A DNA stretch of 64,000 nt, taken from positions 3,720,001 through 3,784,000 of the forward strand of contig NZ_JAZHSD010000001.1 in the NCBI RefSeq assembly GCF_036924745.1, in the 5' to 3' direction. Source of the DNA: Bradyrhizobium sp. AZCC 1693 (GTDB lineage: Bacteria; Pseudomonadota; Alphaproteobacteria; Rhizobiales; Xanthobacteraceae). How positions within the stretch are numbered: the first letter of the stretch is position 1; every line of letters begins with the position of its first letter. Both the position numbers and the translations under genes were made by a program. Positions 47,701 to 56,584 of this stretch are shown piece after piece. A model generated the notes under the pieces. It was given only the letters and a program-made list of their open reading frames with translations, did no database searches and had not been told where the DNA came from.

Positions 47701-47978
47701 GCGCGTCGGGTTCCCTGGTTTTGGCTGCGCTGGGCGGCCTTACTGGCAACTCTCTTAGCGCACGCGGCGCAGCTTGCGCAATTTTATTGCGCGTGCAGCG
47801 CCCCATTTCGCGATTGTTACTTCAGTTCCGGGGAAAATTCGCTGGGATGAATTGCAATTCTTGCATAGCTACCCAGATATCTTAGACTTGGATTTGACAC
47901 TTTCGGCGCCCCGCGACGTCCTTCCGGGCGCTTTCTGCTCAGTCAACAAAAACCCCCGAATAAGAGAGGGATCCGCCG

Positions 47979-48944
47979 ATGCCCGCGCCTATCCATGCCA
48001 AGGTCGTCATTATCGGTTCCGGCCCCGCCGGTTACACCGCGGCGATCTACGCGGCGCGTGCGATGCTGGAGCCGGTGCTGATCCAGGGCATCCAGCCCGG
48101 CGGGCAGCTCACCATCACCACCGACGTGGAAAACTATCCGGGCTTCGCCGACGTCATCCAGGGCCCGTGGCTGATGGAGCAGATGGAGAAGCAGGCGGCG
48201 CATGTCGGCACCAAGATCGTCACCGATCACGTCAACAAGCTCGAACTCGCGCAGCGGCCGTTCCGGCTGACCTGCGATAGTGGCGACGTCTATCTGGCGG
48301 AAACGGTGATCCTCGCCACCGGCGCGCAGGCGCGCTGGCTCGGCATCGCTTCCGAAGAAAAGTTCAAGGGTTTTGGCGTCTCGGCCTGCGCGACCTGCGA
48401 CGGCTTCTTCTACCGCGGCAAGGAAGTGATCGTGGTCGGCGGCGGCAACACCGCGGTCGAGGAAGCGCTGTTCCTGACCAACTTTGCATCGGCCGTGACG
48501 ATCGTGCATCGCCGCGATCATTTCCGCGCCGAGCGAATCCTGCAGGACCGGCTGTTCAAGAACCCCAAGATCAAGGTGGTCTGGGACTCAGCGATCGACG
48601 AGATCTGCGGCACCGAAAACCCGGGCAAGGTCACCCATGTGCGGCTGAAGAACGTCAAGACCGGCAGGCTTACGGACGTGCCGGCCGACGGCGTCTTCAT
48701 CGCCATCGGCCACGCGCCCGCCACCGATCTCGTCAAGGGCCAGATCAAGCTTAAATCCTCGGGCTATGTCGAGGTGGCGCCGAACTCGACCGCTACTTCA
48801 ATTCCCGGCCTGTTCGCCGCCGGCGACGTGGCTGATGAAACCTACCGGCAGGCGGTCACGGCTGCCGGCCTCGGCTGTATGGCGGCCCTTGAGGCCGAAC
48901 GTTTCCTGGCTTTGCGCGCGAGCGATCGCGCGGCGGCAGAATAA
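47979..48944 (+). CDS. trxB: thioredoxin reductase
   Basis: A 321-residue NADPH- and FAD-dependent enzyme that keeps thioredoxin reduced. FAD motif VVIIGSGPAGYTAAIYAARA at the start, redox disulfide C137-C140 (SACATCDGFFYRG), NADPH motif VIVVGGGNTAVEEALFL and the C-terminal IPGLFAAGDVADETYRQAVTAAGLGCMAA all match bacterial low-molecular-weight TrxB. The lysR gene begins 32 bases after its stop and may be co-transcribed. Confidence 0.95.
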   Translation: MPAPIHAKVVIIGSGPAGYTAAIYAARAMLEPVLIQGIQPGGQLTITTDVENYPGFADVIQGPWLMEQMEKQAAHVGTKIVTDHVNKLELAQRPFRLTCDSGDVYLAETVILATGAQARWLGIASEEKFKGFGVSACATCDGFFYRGKEVIVVGGGNTAVEEALFLTNFASAVTIVHRRDHFRAERILQDRLFKNPKIKVVWDSAIDEICGTENPGKVTHVRLKNVKTGRLTDVPADGVFIAIGHAPATDLVKGQIKLKSSGYVEVAPNSTATSIPGLFAAGDVADETYRQAVTAAGLGCMAALEAERFLALRASDRAAAE

Positions 48945-48976
48945 TCATGCCTAGAACACGGGACGGATCATCGGAC

Positions 48977-49870
48977 ATGGATTGGGACAAGCTGAAAGTC
49001 TTTCACGCGGCTGCAGAGGCTGGAAGCTTTACCCACGCCGGCGAACAGCTCGGGCTTTCGCAATCGGCGGTATCGCGGCAGGTCAGCGCGCTGGAGCAGG
49101 AACTCGCGGTGTCGCTGTTCCACCGCCACGCGCGCGGGCTGATCCTCACCGAACAGGGCGATCTGCTGTTTCGCACCGCGCATGACGTGTTCATGCAGTT
49201 GCAGGCGGCGCGCGCCAAGCTCACCGACAGCCGCGAGCGGCCGAGCGGCGACCTCAAGATCACCACGCCGCCGGCGCTCGGCATCAACTGGCTGATCCCG
49301 CGGCTCGACGAATTCACCGCGCTCTATCCGGACATCCGCATCTCCATGATCGTGACCGACGAGGATCTCGATCTGTCGATGCGCGAGGCTGACGTTGCGA
49401 TCCGGACCCGCAAGCCGACCCAGCCGGACCTGATCCAGCGAAAACTGTTCTCGATCGGCTTCCACGCCTATTGCTCGCCGGAATACATCAAGCGCTTCGG
49501 CACGCCGCGCACGCTCGACGACCTCGACTCGCACCGCATCATCATGCTCGGCGATTCACAGGTGCCGCCGCATTTGCAGAACCGTAGCTGGCTGATCGAC
49601 GCCGGCCGCAACGGCTCGGGCCCGCGCGAGGCTTATTTTAAGGTCAACAATATCTTAGGACTGGTCCGCGCCTGCCAGCAGGGGCTCGGCATCGCCGCGC
49701 TGCCCGACTACCTGGTCGAGGAAAACAACCGCCTGGTTCAGCTGTTCGGCGAAACCGACTCGATCGCGATCGACACCTACTTCGTCTATCCCGAAGAGTT
49801 GAAGACGGTCGCACGCGTGCAGGTGTTCCGCGATTTCGTGGTGAGCAAGGCGCAGCGCTGGCCCTCCTAG
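48977..49870 (+). CDS. LysR-family transcriptional regulator
   Basis: A 297-residue LysR protein: MDWDKLKVFHAAAEAGSFTH and AGEQLGLSQSAVSRQVSALE form the winged HTH, and the remainder is a periplasmic-binding-like effector domain (FTALYPDIRISMIVTDEDLDLSMREADVAIR). I prefer ATG 48977, the normal family start; an earlier ATG at 48947, 3 bases after the trxB stop, would add 10 residues. Target genes and effector are unknown. Confidence 0.9.
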   Translation: MDWDKLKVFHAAAEAGSFTHAGEQLGLSQSAVSRQVSALEQELAVSLFHRHARGLILTEQGDLLFRTAHDVFMQLQAARAKLTDSRERPSGDLKITTPPALGINWLIPRLDEFTALYPDIRISMIVTDEDLDLSMREADVAIRTRKPTQPDLIQRKLFSIGFHAYCSPEYIKRFGTPRTLDDLDSHRIIMLGDSQVPPHLQNRSWLIDAGRNGSGPREAYFKVNNILGLVRACQQGLGIAALPDYLVEENNRLVQLFGETDSIAIDTYFVYPEELKTVARVQVFRDFVVSKAQRWPS

Positions 49871-50113
49871 AGCATGATCGGGAGCAGGTGACGTTTCGTC
49901 ATCCCGCTTTGCGGATTAGCCTGTTTAATAGAGGGCCCGCTCACCGCATGTCAGACATGCGGCTCGGACGGTTGCTGCACAGCACTGATGAGGATCATAG
50001 TGCTTGAACGCTGAGCGGTCGCGTCGCGCATATGTCCCCCTCCTCCAGTGGCGCGGCGGTTCAGTAATCCCTCTTGGAAGGTGATTGTGTCGGCCTCACG
50101 TGGCCAATACCTC
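49871..50113. other. non-coding stretch ending at a strong terminator; possible small RNA
   Basis: About 240 bases follow lysR with no credible protein frame. There are hairpins such as CCGCATGTC-AGA-CATGCGG (near 49943) and AGCACT...AGTGCT (near 49982), and the stretch ends at the terminator 50114-50144. It is either a long 3' untranslated region of lysR or an independent small RNA. I cannot match it to a known RNA family. Confidence 0.4.
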
Positions 50114-50144
50114 AAGCCGGGCTCTCTTGGGCCCGGCTTTTTTT
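50114..50144 (+). terminator. rho-independent terminator
   Basis: AAGCCGGGC-TCTCTTGG-GCCCGGCTT is a perfect 9-bp stem followed by a seven-T run (counting the last stem bases). It ends the transcript of lysR or of a small RNA upstream. Confidence 0.88.
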
Positions 50145-50181
50145 CGTGCCCGTTCTCACGCCCGCGTCATCTTGCGGTGGA

Positions 50182-50350
50182 TTGACATTGAAGCCTTCCA
50201 CAACCATCATCCGCACATGATCACGCGTTCGTGCGCAGCTTTGTCGTCGAAAAAAGGTCCCCTCCTGGGGACCCGAGATCGACGCGCGCGCTAGACCTGC
50301 CGCAACCCGCGATCCCGAAAGCCCCGCCGTCTGGACGGGGTTTTTTTATT
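50182..50350 (+). promoter_or_regulatory. structured leader with terminator before the DapA-family gene
   Basis: A possible promoter (TTGACA 50182-50187, 17 bases, CATCAT 50205-50210) is followed by a perfect hairpin GGTCCCC-TCCT-GGGGACC (50256-50273) and then a hairpin CCCCG...CGGGG with seven T (50322-50347). The DapA-family ATG is 40 bases further. This looks like an attenuator, riboswitch-like leader or a short small RNA of about 135 bases. I cannot assign a known class. Confidence 0.5.
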
Positions 50351-50389
50351 GGTCCCGTCTCCGGCTTAACCCCACGAGGAGATGGAACG

Positions 50390-51322
50390 ATGACTGCCCA
50401 ACCAACCAGCGATCTGGCAAGCCGGCTGCAGGGCCTGTGGCTGCCGCTCATCACGCCGTTTCGCGACGGCGAACTCGACGAGGCGTCGTTACGCCGGCTC
50501 GTCAGGCATTATGCGGCCGGCCCGGTCGACGGCTTCATTCTCGCGGCGACGTCGGGCGAAGGCATGTCGCTTCGTCCCGATGAGCTCGAGCGGCTGGTGA
50601 CGGTGACGCGCAGCGAGCTATCCGGCAGCGGCCACTGCCTGCCGATCCTGTTGGGCCTGTCCGGCGCCTCCACCGCGAAGCTTTTGGATGCGCTGGATGA
50701 GACGGCGGCATGGCCGATCGACGGCTACCTGATCGCGAGCCCCTATTACATCCGCCCCTCGCAGCGCGGCCTGGTGCAGCATTTCACCGCGCTCGCCGAT
50801 CACGCCTCATGGCCGATCGTGCTCTACAACATTCCCTACCGGACCGGCGTCAGCCTCACCAACGAGACGCTGCTTGAGCTCGCCTTGCACCCGAACATCG
50901 TCGGCATGAAGGATTGCGGCGCCGACCGCGCGCAGACGATCGACTTCTTAAGCCGGCGGCCACCCGGCTTTGCCGTGCTGACCGGCGAGGACGCGCTGTA
51001 TCACGAAGCGCTGGCCGACGGCGCCGACGGGGCGATCCTGCTGTCGGCGCATCTGGAGACCGACGCGTTCGCATCGGTGCAGACGCTGTTGAAGCAGGGC
51101 GATCGCGGCGGCGCCCAGGCGTGCTGGAAGGCCATTTCCGGACTGACCCGGCTGCTGTTCGCCGAGCCGAGCCCGGCGCCCGCCAAGTATTGGCTCAAGC
51201 GCAGCGGGCTGATCGACAGCGCCGAGGTTCGCCTGCCGATGGTGGAGGTGAGCGCGGAGCTCGGCGCGTTGCTGGACGAGGAAATCGAGCGGCGCACGCC
51301 ACGGCTCTTGCGCCAGGCGTAG
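50390..51322 (+). CDS. dihydrodipicolinate synthase-family aldolase (DapA-like)
   Basis: A 310-residue class-I aldolase-fold enzyme with Schiff-base lysine K174 (VGMKDCGADR), Y146 (LYNIPYRTG) and the substrate loop AATSGEGMSL where typical DapA has GTTGES. That change and the extended C-terminus make true lysine-pathway DapA less certain; it could be a paralog acting on another 2-oxo acid. The start at 50390 is set by GAGGAGATGGA just upstream; the open frame to 50231 runs through the leader. Confidence 0.85.
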   Translation: MTAQPTSDLASRLQGLWLPLITPFRDGELDEASLRRLVRHYAAGPVDGFILAATSGEGMSLRPDELERLVTVTRSELSGSGHCLPILLGLSGASTAKLLDALDETAAWPIDGYLIASPYYIRPSQRGLVQHFTALADHASWPIVLYNIPYRTGVSLTNETLLELALHPNIVGMKDCGADRAQTIDFLSRRPPGFAVLTGEDALYHEALADGADGAILLSAHLETDAFASVQTLLKQGDRGGAQACWKAISGLTRLLFAEPSPAPAKYWLKRSGLIDSAEVRLPMVEVSAELGALLDEEIERRTPRLLRQA

Positions 51323-51370
51323 GATGCGATCGGCTTCCTCTCGCCTCAATGGCGAGAGGGAGAAACCGGA

Positions 51371-51511
51371 TTAGCTGACCAGCAGGCGATAGGTCAGCAC
51401 CGGCGCGAAGCCGAGCACCATCGCCCAGATGGCGAACGACGACACCAGGAGAACGTCGTGCGCTCGCTGGGCGTACGCGCTGACCGGATACTCCTTGTCG
51501 TGCGTGGTCAT
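51371..51511 (-). CDS. 46-residue single-pass membrane protein
   Basis: From ATG 51511 the frame gives MTTHDKEYPVSAYAQRAHDV and then one transmembrane helix LLVSSFAIWAMVLGFAPVLTY, ending LLVS. GGGGGAATGG stands 4 to 13 bases upstream. Charge and helix layout suggest an inner-membrane micro-protein with a cytoplasmic N-terminus. Function unknown. Confidence 0.65.
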   Translation of the reverse strand: MTTHDKEYPVSAYAQRAHDVLLVSSFAIWAMVLGFAPVLTYRLLVS

Positions 51512-51746
51512 TTGCCATTCCCCCCGGTGATGTTCTTTGAGGAGAAACCTACAGATCAAATTTTAATGTCGCGATCGGGCCTTCGCTCGAAGTTTCGGCT
51601 TCGCACTCACCAGCCATTAACCAGGATACCTTGGTGGTTAATCGGCGGTAGCAGGCGCGGTCAAATGCAAGCGAAATCGGAATCGGGTTTTTAAAACTGG
51701 TCGCGTATCAAGATGGCAGGAGCAACAAGAAACGCGGGGGCGCGTC

Positions 51747-51884
51747 GTGCATTTCGAATACAACAACACCATTTCTCCGGAACAGGGCTTTAGCACCGAG
51801 GACATTCTGTGGGCCGTCGGCATCTGGTCGGTGATCCTGACAATGTCGCCGGTCGTCGTGTTCTACGTGCTGATGGTGGCGTAG
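51747..51884 (+). CDS. 45-residue single-pass membrane protein
   Basis: From GTG 51747 to TAG 51882-51884 the frame gives MHFEYNNTISPEQGFSTEDI followed by a transmembrane helix (WAVGIWSVILTMSPVVVFYV) and LMVA. GGGGG lies 8 to 12 bases upstream. It is divergent from the 46-residue membrane protein gene and has similar size and layout (polar 20 residues, then one helix with a central Trp and a Pro). Function unknown. Confidence 0.55.
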   Translation: MHFEYNNTISPEQGFSTEDILWAVGIWSVILTMSPVVVFYVLMVA

Positions 51885-52038
51885 AGCGACTTTCGTCATT
51901 GCCTGCGACAAGCGCGAAGCGTTTGCGCAAGGGAGCGCGAGCGACGATACTGTTTGCCCGCCACAAAAGAAAAACGCGCGGAGCGCCGCGCGTCTTTGTC
52001 AGTCCAGAAAAATCAATCCAGAAAAGAAAGCGGCGTTG

Positions 52039-52719
52039 TTACGCCGCCTGCTTGTGCATGGCGCCAGAAGCGGACGCCGACCCGCGGATCGCCTTGATCG
52101 AACGTTCGATCGCGCCCCAAAGCCTGGTGATCTCCGCCGCGGCCCGGCCTTCCGCGTAATATTCGCGGGCGCCTTCGCCCTGGCTCAGCGCCATGATCAG
52201 ATCGGCGCGGTTGGTGATCTGGCCGCTCCACACCGGCGCACGGAATTTCGCCAGCGCTTCGCGCGCGATGGTGACGATGCGGCTCTCGACGCCGTCGCGT
52301 TCGGCGGGCGCGCCGTTGACCACGACCGCGTAGGGCTTGCGCGCCGAGCGGCAGGTCTGAATCGTTTCCTGCACGGCGTTGACGTCGAACACGCCCGGCC
52401 GCGCCGGAATGATCACCATCGTCGCGTTGCGGATCGCATCGTCGACGACGGCCGAAAGATTCGGCGGCGTGTCGATGAACACCCATTCGACGCCGTCGCG
52501 CTTGGCGGCAGCGACGATGCCGCTGACGGAATTCACCGCGGCCTTGATCGGCGGTTCGTTGGTGCCGCGCAATTTGTGCCAGAGTGTAAGCGATCCCTGT
52601 GGGTCGGCATCGACCAGAAGGATGGGCTTCGTTGCCTTGTGAACATGGGCAGCGAGGTGAGCAGCCAGGGTACTCTTTCCCGAGCCCCCCTTACGTGATG
52701 CAAATACTATTACGTTCAT
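52039..52719 (-). CDS. ParA-family ATPase
   Basis: A 226-residue P-loop ATPase with deviant Walker A KGGSGKST (10-17), Walker A' LLVDADPQGSLTLW, and Walker B WVFIDTPPNL, as in ParA/MinD-type positioning proteins. It has no ParB partner next to it, so it is more likely an orphan ParA for positioning or a protein-localisation role than the chromosome ParA. The start at 52719 has GGAGGCCAAGG upstream. Confidence 0.9.
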   Translation of the reverse strand: MNVIVFASRKGGSGKSTLAAHLAAHVHKATKPILLVDADPQGSLTLWHKLRGTNEPPIKAAVNSVSGIVAAAKRDGVEWVFIDTPPNLSAVVDDAIRNATMVIIPARPGVFDVNAVQETIQTCRSARKPYAVVVNGAPAERDGVESRIVTIAREALAKFRAPVWSGQITNRADLIMALSQGEGAREYYAEGRAAAEITRLWGAIERSIKAIRGSASASGAMHKQAA

Positions 52720-52896
52720 ACCTTGGCCTCCAAGTTGACCCCAGAAGCTGAAAATGAATCAGCGGGCTGATTCGCGAAAGAAAAATTTAAGGGATGTCGC
52801 GATGAAGCCACGTAATTGCCAACAAGGCTGGTTTTTGAGTCACACGTGCGTGCAGGCCCGCAACCGGAAACGGAGCGGTTGAGCGCCTTGATCGGC

Positions 52897-53226
52897 TTAC
52901 GGCGTGCTTTTTGTGCGCTCGCGTTCGAGCTTCATGCGCTGCCGTTCGAGCCATTTGCGCTCGATCCATCCGAGCCCCTGCGCCATCGGCTTCTGCAGCG
53001 GCGGCACGTCCTGCGCGAACAAAAGGAGTCCGAGCGGCAACATCCAGAGTCCGAGCACCGGCAGGAAGCTGAGAAAGCCGCCGGCGATCAGCAGTATGGC
53101 GAGCGGAATCCGGACGTAGATCGACGACGGCTTGCGTACCCAGCTGACGAACTTCGCCGGCCGCGGCGGCAGCTTCTTCTCGAACCAGGCAAAGTGCCGG
53201 TCGAGTTCCTTTTGATGTGCGCTCAA
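52897..53226 (-). CDS. conserved membrane protein (109 residues)
   Basis: The N-terminal 45 residues are amphipathic (ELDRHFAWFEKKLPPRPAKF), followed by two close transmembrane helices (PLAILLIAGGFLSFLPVLG and WMLPLGLLLFAQDVP) and a basic tail (RKWLERQRMKLERERTK). I remember similar proteins in rhizobia without assigned function. The start at 53226 is preceded by GAGAGGG. Confidence 0.75.
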   Translation of the reverse strand: MSAHQKELDRHFAWFEKKLPPRPAKFVSWVRKPSSIYVRIPLAILLIAGGFLSFLPVLGLWMLPLGLLLFAQDVPPLQKPMAQGLGWIERKWLERQRMKLERERTKSTP

Positions 53227-53320
53227 TGAAACCCTCTCCTCTTGCGCAAGGAGATGTTCATTGCAGGGGGCGCAAACAAGGCGTCAGTCGGCCGCGCGAG
53301 GGGACCTTGAAATGGCGATG

Positions 53321-53371
53321 GCGCCGTCAGGTCGCCCGCGCCGTCAGGTCGCCCGCGCCGTCAGGTCGCCG
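53321..53371. repeat. 17-bp tandem repeat, three copies
   Basis: GCGCCGTCAGGTCGCCC occurs at 53321-53337, 53338-53354 and 53355-53371 (last base changed). The third copy contains the stop codon of the leftward gene at 53361; the other two lie just downstream. It is a small minisatellite that could vary between strains. Confidence 0.85.
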
Positions 53372-53726
53372 GTTTCGCCGGCTTTTTGGTTTTGCGCGCC
53401 TTGGCGCTCACGGCCTTGCGCGGCGTCGCCGGCCGGATCATGGTCGGCCGGCCAGCCGGCCTGGCCGCAGCCTCGCGGGGCTCGGGATCATCCGGCCTGA
53501 ACTGGGCGCGGCAGGGCGGCGAGAGCTGGGATTTTTTGGCGACCATGCAGGCGGTCACCCGGCTGACATCGGGAATCTCGGAGCTGCACAGCCGGAACGC
53601 ATCGCCGGTGCAGGCCTGCTCCTGTTCGGGAGTGTAGGCCTGACCGGCGGCGGGCGAGATCGAAACCGCGAGTGCGGTAGCCAGCAACCATCCAAACCGG
53701 AAATTCCCTGCTCGAAAAATCATCAT
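53361..53726 (-). CDS. exported cysteine-containing hypothetical protein
   Basis: A 121-residue protein with a signal peptide (cut near AGQA) and a small domain with four cysteines C39, C47, C60 and C72 (QACTGDAFRLCSSEIPDV, TACMVAKKSQLSPPC), probably two disulfides. A Pro/Lys/Arg-rich tail (KARKTKKPAKPAT) follows. The Cys spacing recalls small 'cysteine-rich repeat' proteins of bradyrhizobia. ATG 53726 or 53723 can start. Function unknown. Confidence 0.75.
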   Translation of the reverse strand: MMIFRAGNFRFGWLLATALAVSISPAAGQAYTPEQEQACTGDAFRLCSSEIPDVSRVTACMVAKKSQLSPPCRAQFRPDDPEPREAAARPAGRPTMIRPATPRKAVSAKARKTKKPAKPAT

Positions 53727-53907
53727 CCATCCCCCCAGCCCAAAGTTTGGCTGAATTGTGGGTGAACGGATCAGAATTCGCAAGCACGGGTGGACAACAC
53801 GCCACAGCACAAGTGTCGCGGCAGCTCGAGGGGGGCAATGCAGTATGGGTGCGGGATACAGATGGGTTTGAGCACGACGTGGTGGTTGATGGTCAACTGC
53901 TTGACCG

Positions 53908-55989
53908 TCACCCGGAACGAGCGGCGGTCCTGGGCATCAGGAGGAAAGCCGCGAGGTAGAGCAGGCCCGTCACGATCAGCAGATTGTTGTAGCCGGTAAC
54001 GAGCGCTGCATATTCCAGACAACCGCCGACGATCGCACCCAGCAGGTTGACTGCAAATGCCGACTGCGAGTCCGACGAGTTCTGGAAGCGCTTCGAGAAG
54101 GCCACGTTGGCGAGGTAAATCGGCAGGAACGCCAGCAGGGTCGCAGCCAGCAGCCTGGGCACGAAGGGGAGAGGCAGCAGCCACTCGGGACGGATGACCC
54201 AGGCTAGGGCCAGAGATGCGGCGATACCGGCGTAGACTACCGGCAGTGATGGCGTCCGGAACTTCCGCGTCGTCTCCACCGCAGCGAGCACGATGACGAG
54301 CACGGCGGCGAAGACCAGCGCGTTGACGAACCACGTGGTGCCGAAAAGGAGGGCAAAGGTCGCTACGTTCTTGGTCTCCAGCAGCAGGAACGCCGCCCCC
54401 ATGAAGAACAGGTCGGCATAGGGGCGCATGTCCCGCAGCGGCCCGCCCAGCGTGCGTACGGCGACCAGGGACGTCAGGAGAACAGCGAGTAGCGTAATCG
54501 TATAGAGCGGGGGGAACGAGCCGCCCCTGAAGTAGAGGAACGGCGTATTGTCGGTTGCCGGAGAAATCACGCCGTCGCGCGAATCCTGGGCCCAGGTCGT
54601 TTCGCAGCGCTGGTCCGCGGCCGTCATCCCGATTGTGATGACCGCTTGCGCATCGGCGAATGTGTCGACGCATGGAGCGTGCCCGAATGCCGTAGCGGCG
54701 GTTCCGGCCAGCCTGTCGATGAGCCAGCGCTCCCGGTAGTAATTGTACATGGCGAAGGCGCCGTGGGGTTTCAGGTGCTCGCGCACGGAAGCCAGCGCTT
54801 CCTGCGTGAACAGGAATGACTCGAGCCGAATCTGCGAGGCCCCGCTGACCAGTGTCAGCGAGTCGGGCAGCGCGAAAAGAACAAGGTCGTACTTGCGGCC
54901 GGTGCTTTCGAGGAATGCCCGCCCGTCATTCGTGTGCATCTTCACCCGCTTGTCGGCGTATGGCCGGTCGGGGTTCTGCTCCACGCCGATCTTGAGAATT
55001 CGCGGGTCGATGTCGACTGCATCGACATGGCGGGCCTGCTTGCGCAGGGCGATCGCCACGTCGGACCCGGACCCCGCTCCGATGATCAGAACGTCATCGA
55101 GGGGATTACCGGGCAGCCGGAGATAGGGCGTCTCGTAAATTCTTTCGCCCTGCTCCAGCTTCCACTTCGCGGGGGCCATCAACTGGTGGGGCACTCCGTT
55201 GACGCCGATGAGGAGCAGGTTCGAGTCCGCCGGGCCGACTTCCTTGGTGACGACCTTGTAGTAAGGGGACCAGCTTACGCCGGGAGCCAGCGTCTCCTGC
55301 AGCAGCTTGCCGACCAGCATCAGCGCCCATGCGCAAGTCACAAGCCGGCGGGACGGGCTGGCCAACGCCAGATAGAGGGTGAACGCGATGAAACCCCAAG
55401 CCACCGACGGCGCATGCAGAAAGCTCAGCGCCGTGAACACGGATATGCCGAGAAGCGATCCGATCAGATCGTAGCGATATGCCGTCAGGGGAGGCAGTTT
55501 GCCGAAACAGCGACCCACGACTTCGGCCGGCCCGGCCATGACGACTGCGACCATCGCGAAAATGATCGGCAGTGCGAGCCAGGCGGGCGGGCCGCTGGCT
55601 TCGAGCGAGGTGAAATAGATTACGTCGGAGCCGGTCCGTTCGATCGTGACGGGGAACCAAAGCACGCCCACGATGAGAATGCTCAGCAGCGGCATCGATG
55701 CCGGCCATATGGACCAGCTTTTCCTGCTGATGAGGAAGCCCGCGCCGATACCGAGGAACGAACCCAGGAGGACGAAATTCGAAAAATACGACAGGTGTAT
55801 AACGTTCGCGCCGAGCCATCGGATCAACGCCAGTTCGAGGAAGAGCATAAGACAGCTTGCCAGCACCATTCGAACGACCGTGCGCCCCGGCCTGCTGCTG
55901 CTTGCCTTGGCATCGGCCGTGACGTGTGGCGGGGCGCCGTCAACCGGCGAAATGGAGTCTGCTAGACCCGGATCAACAACTCGAAGCAA
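53908..55989 (-). CDS. polytopic membrane protein with spermidine-synthase-like core
   Basis: A 693-residue protein: an N-terminal block of about six helices (ASCLMLFLELALIRWLGANV onward), a soluble Rossmann domain (about 290-440: DDVLIIGAGSGSDVAIALR, VDAVDIDPRILKIG, KMHTNDGRAFL, YDLVLFALPDS) and a C-terminal block of about seven helices. The core resembles the polyamine-synthase/methyltransferase fold. The catalytic Asp pair of true spermidine synthases cannot be confirmed, so the reaction is open. It has no close operon partner. Confidence 0.75.
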   Translation of the reverse strand: MLRVVDPGLADSISPVDGAPPHVTADAKASSSRPGRTVVRMVLASCLMLFLELALIRWLGANVIHLSYFSNFVLLGSFLGIGAGFLISRKSWSIWPASMPLLSILIVGVLWFPVTIERTGSDVIYFTSLEASGPPAWLALPIIFAMVAVVMAGPAEVVGRCFGKLPPLTAYRYDLIGSLLGISVFTALSFLHAPSVAWGFIAFTLYLALASPSRRLVTCAWALMLVGKLLQETLAPGVSWSPYYKVVTKEVGPADSNLLLIGVNGVPHQLMAPAKWKLEQGERIYETPYLRLPGNPLDDVLIIGAGSGSDVAIALRKQARHVDAVDIDPRILKIGVEQNPDRPYADKRVKMHTNDGRAFLESTGRKYDLVLFALPDSLTLVSGASQIRLESFLFTQEALASVREHLKPHGAFAMYNYYRERWLIDRLAGTAATAFGHAPCVDTFADAQAVITIGMTAADQRCETTWAQDSRDGVISPATDNTPFLYFRGGSFPPLYTITLLAVLLTSLVAVRTLGGPLRDMRPYADLFFMGAAFLLLETKNVATFALLFGTTWFVNALVFAAVLVIVLAAVETTRKFRTPSLPVVYAGIAASLALAWVIRPEWLLPLPFVPRLLAATLLAFLPIYLANVAFSKRFQNSSDSQSAFAVNLLGAIVGGCLEYAALVTGYNNLLIVTGLLYLAAFLLMPRTAARSG

Positions 55990-56342
55990 ACGTCACCCCC
56001 TCTGTCCGCTGCGGAATCCTCTCGCGCGAAAACGCAAACTGAAAGATCCGCCATGGCACCGCTTCTCAGGCAGCGGGGCAAGGTACCGGGTGGCGGTCTA
56101 AGGGCGGGTTAATGTGGCGAAACTGGAAAGCGGCCGGCCAATCCTACGGGACTATCGGCGAGGTCTGGCCCTTGCCGAGCCCGCTGAGAGGGCGGCGTGA
56201 TGGTACCCCGGGGGTCCGCACGTCCAACCCGAGACGGCGTGCGCCGTTCTTCGACATGCACTCGCAGACCGGCGCCACGATCGAGGCATCTACGCCCGAC
56301 GCCTAACCGGATCAAAAACCGTAATTATTTCAGTGTTTTATG
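55990..56342. other. intergenic region between the membrane protein and tRNA-His
   Basis: About 350 bases. A 64-codon forward frame (56112-56306) ends with RRRAPFFDMHSQTGATIEAS but lacks a convincing ribosome binding site and body; it may be a degraded gene. I see no clear terminator or promoter. Confidence 0.35.
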
Positions 56343-56419
56343 TGGTACAGTTGGGTGGGCTCGAACCACCGACCTCCTGTTCCACAGACAGGCGCTCTAA
56401 CCAACTGAGCTACAACTGC
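56343..56419 (-). tRNA. tRNA-His (anticodon GTG)
   Basis: Read leftward, the 77 bases fold into a full cloverleaf: acceptor GCAGTTG/CAACTGT, D stem GCTC/GAGC, anticodon stem CCTGT/ACAGG with loop CTGTGGA, T stem GGTGG/CCACC with loop TTCGAGC, then A73 and encoded CCA. The base before G1 is T, so there is no encoded G-1, and the discriminator is A73 with a G1-U72 wobble. This fits the special tRNA-His of many alphaproteobacteria. Confidence 0.95.
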
Positions 56420-56584
56420 ATCCCTCACGCGGGGCCCCATAAAGAGGGGTCGCGAATGGGCCGGAAACTAGGTGCAACGCCTCGCTTTGGCAAGGCCGGG
56501 AAGCGTCTGATTATAGTCGCTCCGGGGGCATTTTGCGTTCATTTGCCGGGGCTCCGCAGATGGCGGCAAAGCATCCCTTGGCAG

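Noticed and set aside
49980..50012. Hammerhead ribozyme core, because of CTGATGAG
   Set aside because: The matching GAAA segment and the three stems are not present in the required order.
53321..53371. CRISPR-like array
   Set aside because: The units are contiguous with no spacers and overlap a gene end; the 60001-60084 repeats are likewise in-frame coding repeats.
56112..56306. A 64-codon gene before tRNA-His
   Set aside because: No good ribosome binding site and only its last residues look protein-like; at best a degraded gene, so not called.
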